Shown here piece after piece: positions 51,470 through 63,300 of a stretch of DNA of 64,000 nt. The position numbers and the translations under genes were made by a program. The number at the start of each line of letters is the position of its first letter. The stretch's first letter is position 1. The stretch comes from Haemonchus contortus (taxonomy: Eukaryota > Nematoda > Chromadorea > Rhabditida > Trichostrongylidae): positions 7,747,007 to 7,811,006 of the forward strand of contig LS997562.1 in NCBI GenBank assembly GCA_000469685.2, written 5' to 3'. Below the pieces are notes generated by a model. The model ran no database searches. It was given only the letters and a program-made list of their open reading frames with translations, and was not told where the DNA came from.

Positions 51470-51724
51470 ATGAGGAATGCGCCCCAAGCGCGACTCCCAT
51501 TCAAAATCGTAGTGGCAGTTTAGAAGCTTTTGTAGCATATACAGAGAGCTGGAGGGGGCAGCCGAAATACAAGTGAGTGTTTTAATTCTCCCGGACGAAT
51601 CTGGTACCAATTCACCAACCCGGAAGGGAAATGGAAGGCTTGGTTGGCCTAGACGAGAAACAGGATTCAAACAAACAATGCGTGCATGGTCATGCGTCAT
51701 TTACCACTACACCACCTCGCTTCC
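51470..51724 (-). mobile_element. tRNA-derived SINE copy 5
   Basis: The minus-strand head gcgaggtggtgtagtggtaa fits box A well, and ttgtttgaatcc stands at box B. It is the duplicated partner of 36350-36603. Confidence 0.7.
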
Positions 51725-52236
51725 CGGAAAAGTACATCGCAACATATTTATTGTATTGTTAAACAATTCAGATTGATATGACATACGGTCCCCAAGGTCA
51801 AGTTAGCTCTAGCTTCGAAGTTGTTTATGGTGAAGAGTTTCATTTTGGTTGGCTCTCAAAGGCTCCCTTCAGCTTTATACACACTGAAAGAAAGGAAAAG
51901 ATATGCCGCAATCGTACTTGAAATATGCCGCTCATTTGTTGAATACTGTAACTAAAATTATCAATGATTATGACACAAAATGAAATAATAGTAGAGATTG
52001 TATGGATCCAGAAAAGCCATTCCCAAGTCCTTCACGGTCTGTATCGCGGCTGCTATCAATCGCATTACGTGAAAATTTGGTTAAGCTTTGTGCATAGGCA
52101 TCTAAAGCTGATTTATTTTTGCAGACTTTTTGCTGTCTTAAATATTTCCCCACCATCCCGTGATTACTTTCGCCCTTTGGATAATGACGTAGTGCGAGTT
52201 TAAGATTTTTCTTGATTTTTTCAGTGCTAGGGCTTT
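51725..52236. other. Upstream region of CB6
   Basis: Noncoding. It is conserved with 36604-37089 upstream of CB5 and contains tttgcagactttttgctgtc, shared by both. Confidence 0.6.
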
Positions 52237-52265
52237 TGATAAAGTCATTCTGATACTGGTGATAA
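52237..52265 (+). promoter_or_regulatory. Paired GATA-factor sites of CB6
   Basis: TGATAA at 52237-52242 and 52260-52265, the latter 89 bp before the ATG at 52349. The spacing between the pair (23 bp) equals that at CB5. Confidence 0.6.
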
Positions 52266-52348
52266 GGCACTGCGATTTCCACGGTTGCACTAACATCCTG
52301 TTATTTGATTCGTTCTTCCAGTGACTCTTTATCAGATCAAACGCGGAA

Positions 52349-55300
52349 ATGTTGGTAAGTACCAATTATTTACTTTGCTCAAATCAGTCACTAAATGGGT
52401 CGCTGTATAGATTAGACTAGAAAAAAGTTGGTTATCTACTATTTACAAAACAGGGAAATATTGCAATCACGTTTTTAGTCTAGCTAGGTCCGGTATTACT
52501 GCTAGACTTGGAATTGTCCAATTTAAAAAAAACTATCAGACCCCCGTTAATGGCGATTGCTTTACTTATTCCATTTGAGGAAAAAGTTGACATAATAAGA
52601 TGGTAATTTAGGTCTCACTCATATTCATCACACTCTTCGTCTCCAAGTCTCTTCAAAGAGAGCTTACAGTAGGTGAATTGCTTCTGAAGAATATTTCACA
52701 TTCAAACACGATTAGTTAAAATAACAGCAGCCGAGCCGTTACCTTTGGCGCTACAAAAGGGCAACGTTACCGGCATTATGGTCAGTTTGGCAATGAGCAG
52801 ATGAGATGAGCAATGAGCCTTCCATGAAAAATCTCAATACGAGCTTTATAATAGTTCGATTTCTTAGGAACGGAGGTCCTGAAGCTTTCACCTCGATCAG
52901 CAACGGTACGCAACATTACTCGCAACATCCACCACTTCACTAATATCGGAACTTCTAGATCTTGACAAAGGAACCTAGCAAGCTTTTTGAATAACTCCAT
53001 TCCTTCACACTGGGCTTGATTTCCGTGCCATTTCGTTCCATTTCACACATGGTTATGATGCTTTGCGATAACCACTTTGTAAGCTGAGACCGTTGGTATG
53101 GGGAAACCCAATGGCAGTTATCAAAATTTTAATTCGGCAGCCCCCTCCCCAAATCATCTGCATTTTAGAATTCCAACTGAGCAAAAGAACACGACATAGC
53201 ATGGAAATCTGTGCCATTGCTCCGGAATGATGAGCTGCGTACACCCCGTAGTTATTCGCTGGAGTTGAACATCTATATACAACGAAAAGATCACCTTTAT
53301 GGCCAATTGTGAAACCATAAATCGCCGGTTCAGATACGATGACATAATATTTTGGCTGTGGCAAAGCCACATAGATGAAATCTCACGAAATTCACTGACC
53401 CTTCCGAAAACAAGCAACTATTTTGATTTTACCACTCTTCCAGAAGAGTTCGCGGCTCAACCGATACCAAAGTATGCACAAGAGTTGACTGGAAAAGCGT
53501 TAGAGGAATACGTCAACAAGAAACAGTCGTTTTTTAAGGTCTGTTTTTCTGTGATACTTGATAGTCAATTGGTTTTTCCTAGATAGGCAGATAATACTTC
53601 TCAAGGTTTATCTAAGAATGAAGCGAGAAACAAGCACCTTCCCCTGAAGGATGCACTTCCTCTATTGGATTTATATGAAGGGAGTTCATGGTGCATAGTT
53701 TGAACCGTTGGTGCTCGGTTCCACCTGAAAACTTTCCTCAGTGTGAAACATCATGCAGGATGTCTGAATCAGCAAGGAGCATATTCGTTAATTCATAGCT
53801 CCAAAGGTGGATCGTGCATTCCTTCGCACGGATATCTCCCCTCACCTCTTTCCCATAGAACGATGTAACTTTCTCTAGACTCCATAAAAAACACCTAAAA
53901 TCGAATACTGGTTGACGTCCAAATAATAATGAAGAAACTAAACACCTTTTCATATACCACAAACCGGTTCTTACTTTGGAAACAAACTTTACCTTCGTTC
54001 TATTTTGATAAATATTCAGGCTGAATATTCTGCGGAAGTTACCGAAAAGCGCCTGAATAATTTGATGAAAATGGAATTCCTTCATGCATCCCCTGGAGAA
54101 CGCCTAACAATGATGCCAGAAGAGCTGGATACAAATGAAGTGATTCCAGAAAGGTGATTATTGCGATATTCTGATTAGATGATACCAGTGAGTGTTATTT
54201 GCCCTTTCATTCAAAGTTATGTGATAGATAGTCGAATTAAAAATAAGCCATACTAGCCATTTAAAAGGATTTCAATCTGAAGACGTAACTGGTAGAATGT
54301 TCTGAACTGCTAGTTTTCGTACGATACCGAGGTGAGGAATCAGCAACCCATAGTCGCGATGCAATTTAACTTGTCGACTCAAAGAACGTTGGCGAAAACT
54401 CGTAAAAGGGAGAAGTAGCCTAGCTTCAATTATTCTCACTACTGCAATTATAGGCTATACTAAAGGTCTTGAAGAAGTCTCTTGCGGTACCAATCCCTTC
54501 TAAAGGATGCGCCTCGCACTCGGCTTCCACTCGGAATCGTAGTGGCGTATTGAATGCGTATATGGCCTATACAATGACTTGCGGTGGCCAGTTGTTGTAC
54601 AAGTCAGTGCTTCTACCCTTCTAGACGAGCCTGGTACCAATCAACCGACCCCGGAGTGATAGAAGACTTGGTTGACTTTAGCGGATAACGATCCGGTATT
54701 GAAACCCATGATCGATCGTGTGAAGTAGTGCGCTACTTGCACTACACCGCCCTTTATTATACTTATTACAATTAATACTTTGTGCGAGTTTCTTGACCTT
54801 AGGCTTCATTTGATGGAATAGCTGTGGCGTTGAGGATCGCTAACAAGGTATGCCAGGAGTATCTCCTGATCGAGCCTGAGAACTCCGCCTTCAAAGACTA
54901 TACCATACTGGGAGGAGATTTTACAGTAATTATACAGTAAGCTAGTTAGCATGCAGTATAGCCGCGCTCAAAGTATTTTGAGTGATGAACTTTGGTCTAT
55001 GATAAGAATATACGTGCACCTAACTCCTGACACGCCCTTCAATAATGTGGCTTGGCAGAGCTTAACAGGGAACTTATAAAACAAAATGTGATGATTGATA
55101 GCAACAGTGGAATGCGATCAGCTTCAATCTGCTGATTAGCTGTTACTAAGCATTGGTCAGGACTCCATCGTAACCCTAATCCGAATTCTCAAGAGGAAAT
55201 GCAGATCATTTGAGCAGAATAGAACATGTGCCTTTTCTCAATTTAGCGAACTCGAGCGATACTAATGACAAAAGAGCGGTTGATCTTCGGAACTACAGCA

Positions 55301-58300
55301 GAAGTGACCGAGTACCATGGTGAAATACATGAGGATCAGGGTTCGGGTATGACGGGATATCCTCGACCCGCCCTCTAGTGTCGCAGAATACGGAATTTGA
55401 AGTTTGAGAATTGCTAGCGTTTCATGAAGATAGTTAAGAAAACTTGAAATTATTGAGACTTTCTCAGAGAATATCCGGTCTCTTTCTTCATTAACGAAAT
55501 TGAAATCGCAACTCATCGAGTGTCCGTTGTTGTGCATATTATTTCAGACCGAATACGTTATTTACTGTTTAGTTTTGATGCTCGAGACAAATGGAAGAAC
55601 TGCTCCTCGGTTATCGGTTACATTCGCGACCAGTCAAATTGCGGTATGATCATATAGTATTGAGTTTTTAACGGAAAAGAAGAAAATGATACAGCTTCTT
55701 TAACTTGGCTCTCATCTGGAATCCTGAGGTCACAGAAAGTAAGGCTAATGGGTGTGCTTCTAGGGTGTGACGTGAATTAGTTATGTGTGCCTTCTCATGG
55801 GTTCAGCTTGGCTACCAGATGTGGCACATTTGTTGTAGGACTCCTTTTCATTCCCTTTCACAAAATATCCCGAGAGGACTAGCTGTGGGATGATTTCAAG
55901 GACAGGCTTTCCCCTTCAAAAGGGACCTAAAATTTGTGCGATTCAGACAATTCGTAGGCTAATTGAAAGCTGTGTAAGCACTTACCTAGAGGTTTTGTAG
56001 CGCTGAACATGACCGTCGTGGTCTATGCCTAGAAATGTAAAAGGTTTTTTCAGGATCGTGCTGGGCTGTGTCAGCTGCGGAAACCATGTCCGATCGCCTT
56101 TGCATAGGGACAAATGGTAGGGTACAGGTCAGTCAAAAGTTTTTCTTTCAGTACTGAGAAATCCACTGCCTACAAAACACTGATGTATATTCATTCATTA
56201 TCAATCCATCCTATTAGAGTGGGGTGTTTGTGAAAATAGAGAGGAAAGCGAGGGCATGACAGAGGATGCAAAATTCCCGTTCTTTTTGAGCCTCTTTCTG
56301 AAGTTCTCTGAAGCCACAACGGAGCTACGCTGTGGCCACCATTACGTCAGGACCATTTTTCTGTAGACTTAAGGCTTGGGTACAAAAGGGCAATTTAACA
56401 CTTGATGAATGCAACTCATAATGAACACTTGATGAATGCAACTCATAATGGATAATACTCCAGATTAACACTATTACAGACAATACTTTCGGACACCGAT
56501 ATCCTTTCATGCTGTGGAATGTTTTGTGGAGATGGGTAAGCTCTTTCTCTACTTGTTAAAATATTTTATATTCAGTTATATGAAACTATACCCTTTGACT
56601 CATTCCCGGTCACTCAAACAAGGTCGAAGGTTTGTAAGGGTTTCTTTTAGCTAGACTTTATTTTTTAGGCGTGTGCTTCCCTACCTACGAAATGAATATC
56701 CTCTAAAAGATGGATTCCTTTCTGTGAGAGGTAAAGTAATTAAAGAGGCTAAACAACTGCCTAGAAGGTCTCCAAAGTTCATCGTATGATGGATTCGAAA
56801 TAGAGCGATAGACTCTAGATTATCAGTAATCCCAATCTTATCACTGAACTTCGTGCTTACTTGACGAGGTCAAGGGAATTCCATGCGTCGGGAATGAGAT
56901 TAAAATGACCGAGGCAACACGTAACCACTGTATGTATACAGTAGGTTCATTTCCGGAAAACTGGAGAAGCCCCTTACGTAGATAAATCGTGAAGGGCAGT
57001 ATGAACTCCATCTCTCACTTTCCGTTGCTATCCTTGACAACACTGGCTCAGGTGAAGAAGAACAAGCTTCCCGTGAGAGTTCTTCACGAACTTCATCATC
57101 ACTGCAGAGGAACTTAAGCAATTGATATGGTGCAATGAATATTTCGATTCTTTGGCAGGTGTGATGGAGGCTACGCCATCCGAGCATGGGGGTATGCTAA
57201 AGATAGTGGTGTGTGCAGTGGAGGACGGTATGATACAAAGGTAGGTGACATTGCTGTTTTATATTATCAGGAGTTGGAACTGGGAAATGAGAAACAAGTA
57301 TGTTCTGGAAAACGGTTTCACAGCCACAAAAATTGCATTTCGTTCCTTTTTCATGTCTTAAGAGCTTAATTCACATAAAGAGCTTAGAGTGCGGTAGATA
57401 TTTAGGGTAACTGCAAACCCTACGTTTTCTATCCATGTGGATTCAATGAAGGACAAAAAGCCTATGGTGTGTGTCCACGCGACCATGCATATAAGACACC
57501 CGTGTGCAAGAAATACTGCCAATATGGTTATGGGAAACGCTATAACCGCGACAAGGTCTTTGGTAGGTCTGACACTACATTTTTGCAATATGATGTCTTG
57601 TTTTCTCTGCCTCACACAGAAGAATTAAGTTTCCATGAAAAATTTTTGGCACACAGAATTAGATCGACACCAATATAGTAAGGAGGAAATTGCTATAGTG
57701 ATTCTTTTCGAAGTTGGCCTATTTCCTTTTCAGTGAAGGGTGCGTATATGCTTCCACAAAATGAAGCTCTCATACAGAGTCAGATTATGAGAAAAGGACC
57801 AGTACAAGCAGCATTTGTCGTCTATGAAGACTTTGGCGCCTACAAAAGTGGTATCTATGTGGTGAGCAGATATTTAGCATTCTATGTGCATCCTACTGTC
57901 CTAGAATAGTAGATGCTCTCTCCAGCTAAAATTGTAAGCCTTCAAGCTTGGGTGCGAGCGCTTTTACCGTTAAGGCTGTGACTTCTGAGGTTATCCAGAT
58001 CTTTGTTACATTCTAATCGAGCGTAGCCTCACAGAATCAGTTCTCCATGAAGTTTCAGTGACCTTCACCACACATATGCAGCATCACACCACTTATCGTT
58101 CCTTTCTTTTATAGGGCCATGGGGAAGATCGATGAAGGTATTGTACTAGTCGGAAATCCGCTTTTGCCGCTATAGAACTAGGTTGAAGTCTGGCCCTCAT
58201 GTGTTTTTGGAGCTGAGCAAAAAACATCAAGCCTAAAGAAAGTGAAAGTGGCTGCCCTGCAGCGTAGCCTCAAGGCTTAATCCTGTGAACTACATTAAAC

Positions 58301-59012
58301 AAAGTGATTATTTTTTGCTTTTTTCCAGCACGTAGGCGGTAGAGAAGCTGGAGCACACGCTGTGAAAGTCATTGGATGGGGAGTTGAAAATGGCACCAAA
58401 TACTGGACGATTGCTAACTCGTGGAATACTGACTGGGGAGAGAACGGTTTGTCTTGCTGGACTTTCACTCTTGCCACTGCTCTAGACTTCCTTCTTGCTC
58501 TGCAGCTCATCAAAAGCGGAAATGAGTAATGCACTTAAACTCTGTAGGCATCAGTGTATTCGCTCCCTATTTATCACTTGATTAAATTACCTATGTACAG
58601 GTTTGATTTTTCTCATTGAGATAGAAGGCGCGATAAGCACGGTAGACAAATAAACCGAACAAGTGCATGAAGAAGGTAGCCTTATCGTCGAAAGTGCTAA
58701 AATAGGCTCAACGTTAGGTTGCGAAGAACGCAAACCACGCTAAAGTAAGTAATCAAAGCAGAAGGGATTGGAGTTGTTCGAGGGTGCGTTCCGCTCTGGG
58801 ATAGTGTCGAAAATTTCTGTTTATTAATATGAATGAATCTGATCATTATGGGACATTTAGTTCATAAAGTTACGTCGAAAAAAAATGGCGAGTCTTTGAA
58901 AACAATGGAAATCTTTGATGCTTTCGAAAATTCTTTTTCAGGTTACTTCCGCATACTACGTGGCGTAAACCACTGCGAAATCGAATCAGAAATGGTTGCC
59001 GGAACATTCTGA
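52349..59012 (+). CDS. CB6: cathepsin B-like cysteine protease, complete, lacking both occluding-loop histidines
   Basis: Exons: 52349-52354, 52612-52672, 53444-53538, 54020-54153, 55573-55643, 56054-56127, 56480-56535, 57159-57240, 57406-57562, 57734-57861, 58329-58446, 58942-59012. Total 1053 nt (350 aa), in frame. Cys125, His298 ([11 protein letters not shown]) and Asn318 ([14 protein letters not shown]) are intact. The occluding loop reads YPCGFNEGQ. Where CB1-CB5 keep the second His (CG.H), this gene has Asn, so neither loop His remains. Exon 11 begins HVGGREAG where the others have HTAGK. It is the duplication partner of CB5, but without the transposon in intron 4 and without the MITE in intron 10. 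It probably works as an endopeptidase only (inference). Confidence 0.93.
54485..54752 (-). mobile_element. tRNA-derived SINE copy 6, CB6 intron 4
   Basis: The minus-strand head gggcggtgtagtgcaagtag is box A-like and gggtttcaataccgg is a degraded box B. The body contains gtggaagccgagtgcgaggc, as in copies 2 and 4. It is the duplicated partner of 39400-39654. Confidence 0.7.
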
Positions 59013-60288
59013 TCATAAGTGATAGTTCGATATTCTGTATTGATATATCGATTGGAATGAATCATTCAAACGACTGGTTATGAGTGCAAATCTAAGGTTC
59101 ATAATTGATAGACTCATGTTGAACGAATCCGCTATGATTGCCTTCTGTGAATGGTCGTTCAGAATTAGATCGTTGTGTAAGAACTTCATTCCATTTTGTT
59201 GAAAAGCTTAGAATATCTTCTGTTTCTTCGGATTCTGTTTCAAATACCTTTAAAGCTTTTCGTTCTTACCCCAATTTTTGCTGGCTCCGTAACCCGGCTT
59301 GCAAAAAAAACCTTACATCGCACACCCCATCGATGGGAAACAGAAACAGAGTTAGTTTTCAAGGGCAACCATCCTAAGCACCCTTTGTCAACTTGGTGTA
59401 TCAGTTTGTAGGCTATTACGTCATTGCTTGACCTTTTTATAATTTATGAGAGAGATTGGAATTTAAGGAATCGCCTCCGAAGCCGTAAACACCTGTTCGG
59501 AGACCATGTTAAATAATACCCTAAAAGCGGTTTTTGTAGATTTTCTGCTGGGAACTTCCTTAAATAGTTGATTAGTCAATGGCCGCAACAAAATTGTTGA
59601 CAATCAAGTATGGCAATACCAAAGAAGGCATTTGATAATGGTAAATTCCAAAAAACAGTTGACGTCAACTCTGGAAAGCCTGCACCTCGAACGGCCCCAA
59701 GTTTTGAGGAAAGAAGAAGAAAGTCTAGCCAACGAACCCTCCCTATCCCTCATCTCTGGTGTCGTACTTCAAGAAATTATATTTAAAATGGAAATAAAGA
59801 ATCCTTGAAATTTTAAAGTATTCAGTTTCCCTCTTTTTTGGAAACTTACGCAAGTGCTTCTCAGCTCGAAGTGAATTTGGACAAATTAATCCGATAATGA
59901 TAGACGACATGGAAGACTTGAAAGGGTCAAGGAAGTCGTCTACAATGTGGCGTGATTTTCAGATGAAAAATGCTTCCACAACACTGGTAATGCATTATTC
60001 CGCTGACCACGCTCTATTCTGAGATAGCGCAGGGTCGCTAAAGCTCAAGAAGGGAAGTAAATGGAGGTACTGGGGAATTCAGTCAAGTCTCCCGAGACCT
60101 ACATATGTCGCAATGGCTATTAATTGTATTACATGGGAGTTTGGATAAGATTTTTGCATAAGCATTCGAGCATTATATTCTTACCTGCAGAAAATTTTTG
60201 GTCTAAAAACTTTCTGCAGCATTCCTTCACTTTCTGTTACAGATTATGACTTAAAACGATTTTCATATTTTTGCTATGACATGACGTC
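59013..60288. other. CB6-CB7 intergenic region
   Basis: The CB6 3' flank to about 59100 is followed by unrecognised DNA. From about 60010 it resembles the upstream regions of CB5 and CB6 (gatagcgcagggtcgctaa, tgtcgcaatggctattaatt). An 80-codon open frame at 59138-59377 shows no family motif. No SINE is visible here, unlike the other two homologous gaps. Confidence 0.5.
59056..59061 (+). terminator. Candidate polyadenylation signal of CB6 (AATGAA)
   Basis: AATGAA lies 44 bp after the stop, identical in spacing to CB3 and CB5. Confidence 0.45.
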
Positions 60289-60311
60289 TGATAAAGCCAT
60301 TCTGGTGATAA
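60289..60311 (+). promoter_or_regulatory. Paired GATA-factor sites of CB7
   Basis: TGATAA at 60289-60294 and 60306-60311, the latter 83 bp before the start codon ATG at 60394-60396, again followed by the cactgcaattttcacgatta block. Confidence 0.6.
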
Positions 60312-60393
60312 GACACTGCAATTTTCACGATTACACTAACATCCAGTTAATTAATTGTTCACCTGAGATTCACTATCATACAAGGAGGGGACA

Positions 60394-63300
60394 ATGTTGG
60401 TAAGTAATCAGCCATAATGCATATTTTTCATTACATTACTTTGTCTCATTAAGTGGATCACCTCAATCTCCAGAAAGAATCGTTCAAATGCTCACCTCAA
60501 TAGAGAGAGAAGTACTTCACTTATTCTTTTTGCGACTATTTATTCATTTGCTACTGATGTAGAAATTGAGGCGATAACATTAAATAAATAACAGTGGCAG
60601 ACGGTGACCAATGACAACTCTGAACAACATTCCAAAACGCATCTTCCTCGTATTCTGTGAGAATATTGTAGAGGAGTTGTCAATTCCTTACTTTAGGTAC
60701 CGCTCATACTCGTCATATTCGTCATCTCCACTTCGTCTCAAAGGGGACCTAGTACAGTAGGTAGGTGATACTCGAAGCATACCTTACAGGCAGAGAGGCT
60801 TTGTATGAGAAATCTCATTGAAAATAAACTAACTTTTAACCAATTTGACTCATGAATTCTCATAAAACTTAGCAATCAGTGTGGTTTTACCATTTTCTAG
60901 AAGAGTTCGCTGCTCAACCGATACCAAAGTATGCTGAGGAGCTTACTGGAAAGGCATTAGAAGAATATGTTAACACGAAGCAGTCGTATTTCAAGGTCTG
61001 GTCTTTACACGATACTTCACAATGCATGATACGGAAAGAAAAAATTTATAGCCCAAGATGAGGAAGGTTATTTTGATATGCCAGGTGAACTTCCTCATAA
61101 GCTATGACATTATCAAGACGTCAGAAACAGTTTGGTGGAGAGGGACTTTTTACTGGAAAGGAATCTACCCCAATGATTCTTCCTACCAGTGACATTTAAA
61201 AACTTTTGATCTCTTGGGTTCCGATCCATTGTTGAGACTTTGAACTTCAATTGTGTCCAGTAAAGATCATGTTCGATATCATAACCGTCATTCTTATGAC
61301 CGAAAAATCCAAATGATTATAACAATAACTAGCAGCTCTTGGTTTGCAACGAGGGAACATAACGTCTTTTCATACTCCAGTGCTATAACTTCTTTCTTTT
61401 CCTCGGAGGCTACCTACTTTCAACTTTCCTTCACTTTTATCAACATTCAGGCCGAATATTCCCCAGACGCCGAAAAGCGTCTGGGTAGTTTAATGAAAAT
61501 GGAATTTCTTCATCAACCTCGTGGAGAACATCGAATGATGATGCCAGCAAAGTCCGTTCTGAATCAACAATATCCGGAGAGGTGACTGTTGTGATACACT
61601 CATGAGATGATATCAGTGATTTACTGTTTAGTCAATAATTTGGTAAATAACACGTCTGCTTTTCTATCCAACTGCTTATATCACTTCATTGATTTCTTCG
61701 TCCAACCTCGGTGAGGTTATCTGCTCCTCAGTTTGCAGTCAACCACTAAATGTTCTTTGCGTCCGTTTGGCCTATAAACGCACGTTAATCATAGTAATCT
61801 GCCTTTGCAAGATTGAAGAGCGGAAAAGAAGGTAAAGAATGGGATGGTGGAGTGTGATTAACTACGATTTGCAGATCAGCAGTTATTAGCCATGTGTCAA
61901 TTCTCATTATGTCAGTGTGTCAGTTATGCTTATCATGATACGAATTCTTTAGAGAAGTTGCGGGACAGGGGTGTCTTATCGAATCAGCGAAAGTCAGTGA
62001 CAGTAATGACGAAAAAGATGGTTTCTCATTTTTTAGTAGAAATCGAAATCTTAGCAAAGAGATTGCATTGATTGAAATACGCTGGTGCCGTGCGAGGTTT
62101 TCCGTGAACCAATTTATTAAGTCAACGGCCTAACTTTTCGACGTTATCTTCTTCAGAGGCGTAAAGCAATTCGAGCTTTAGCACTTGCCGGCATTTTAAG
62201 TTCTTGTAGAGCAAAGGGACCGACATATATCTGAAAGAGATTAAGTGAAGTTTTAAATTGCCCTCATTGACAAGGCAACATTGGCCTGAAATTTCAGTCT
62301 ACTTATACTTATATGTACGGCTCGTCTTCACTCATGTGCGATCACTGGGAGACGGGCGTTAGGAACGATTTTGGGTAATCGATCTGCCGCACGCGGCTGT
62401 CGCGGGCCATTCATTCGCCGTTATTACAGCTCTAGTGTTCTTCATACAGCTCAGTCGATATGCGATCATTATTTAAGGCATGATTCTACTGTTAGAACTT
62501 TTGTTCTTGTATTTCTTATCTACTGCTGCCTCCTGCTACATCCCTTCGCGCACGACGCCCCTCTCACCGCGACGCGACCATTTCGTTCCTAACGCACCAC
62601 ACCCGCGATCACCAGTAACAAACCATTCGCTTCTGTCTTTCGCTATAGCCATCCACGGTAGACTATACTGTCGCAGCTATTTCACGTGATCGACGAGCAC
62701 ATCCCCCCATCTCGCAGCAGGCCTACCCTTAGGTCGTGAAGATCCTATGGGAGGCCACTCGACAGTCTTTCTTGTCCATCTATCATCATCTCTTTTCATT
62801 ATATGACAGGCCCACCGAAATTTTGCGTTCTTCATGTATTCCACCGGATCGCGGAGTAGAAACATTATGCACATATCGGAGCTGCTGTGTCCGGCTCGAT
62901 AATGAGTGAGCCGTTTGAACCTCGAAAGACATCGCTCGAGCCTCTGTGACTTGTGCTCGCCCTTGACGTGGATGCACTGATCACCCAGGTCTTAGACCCT
63001 TAACAGAGCGCAGCAAGTGGAATCGAATAGATTAGCGCGAAGTTCTGGGACCGCCAGACGATTAGTGATCTTTTTCAGAGGTCCGAAGGCTGCCCACGCA
63101 GCTTTCTGCCGTCTCAGCAGTTGTTCCCTCATGTCCTTGTTCGTATTCATGGAGCGCCCGAGATACGCCTAGGACGAGGTTTCCTTGATAGATGTACCAT
63201 CGATCTTAATTTGACCTTCGCCGGCCCAAGCATTCTTCAAAAACTATGTCTTTGTTCGATTGATCCACAGCCCTACCTTCTTTCCTGCTTTATTAAGCTC

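Larger units (their letters stand above)
48446..59100. repeat. Segmental duplication, copy B
   Basis: Aligns with about 33845-46755. It begins inside the intron before exon 9 of the pseudogene, immediately after the MITE, and ends in the CB6 3' flank (caaatctaaggttc), just where the CB5 flank meets the MITE. Confidence 0.9.

Noticed and set aside
59138..59411. Overlapping open frames downstream of CB6
   Set aside because: No recognised domain is present and the region resembles degraded intergenic DNA.
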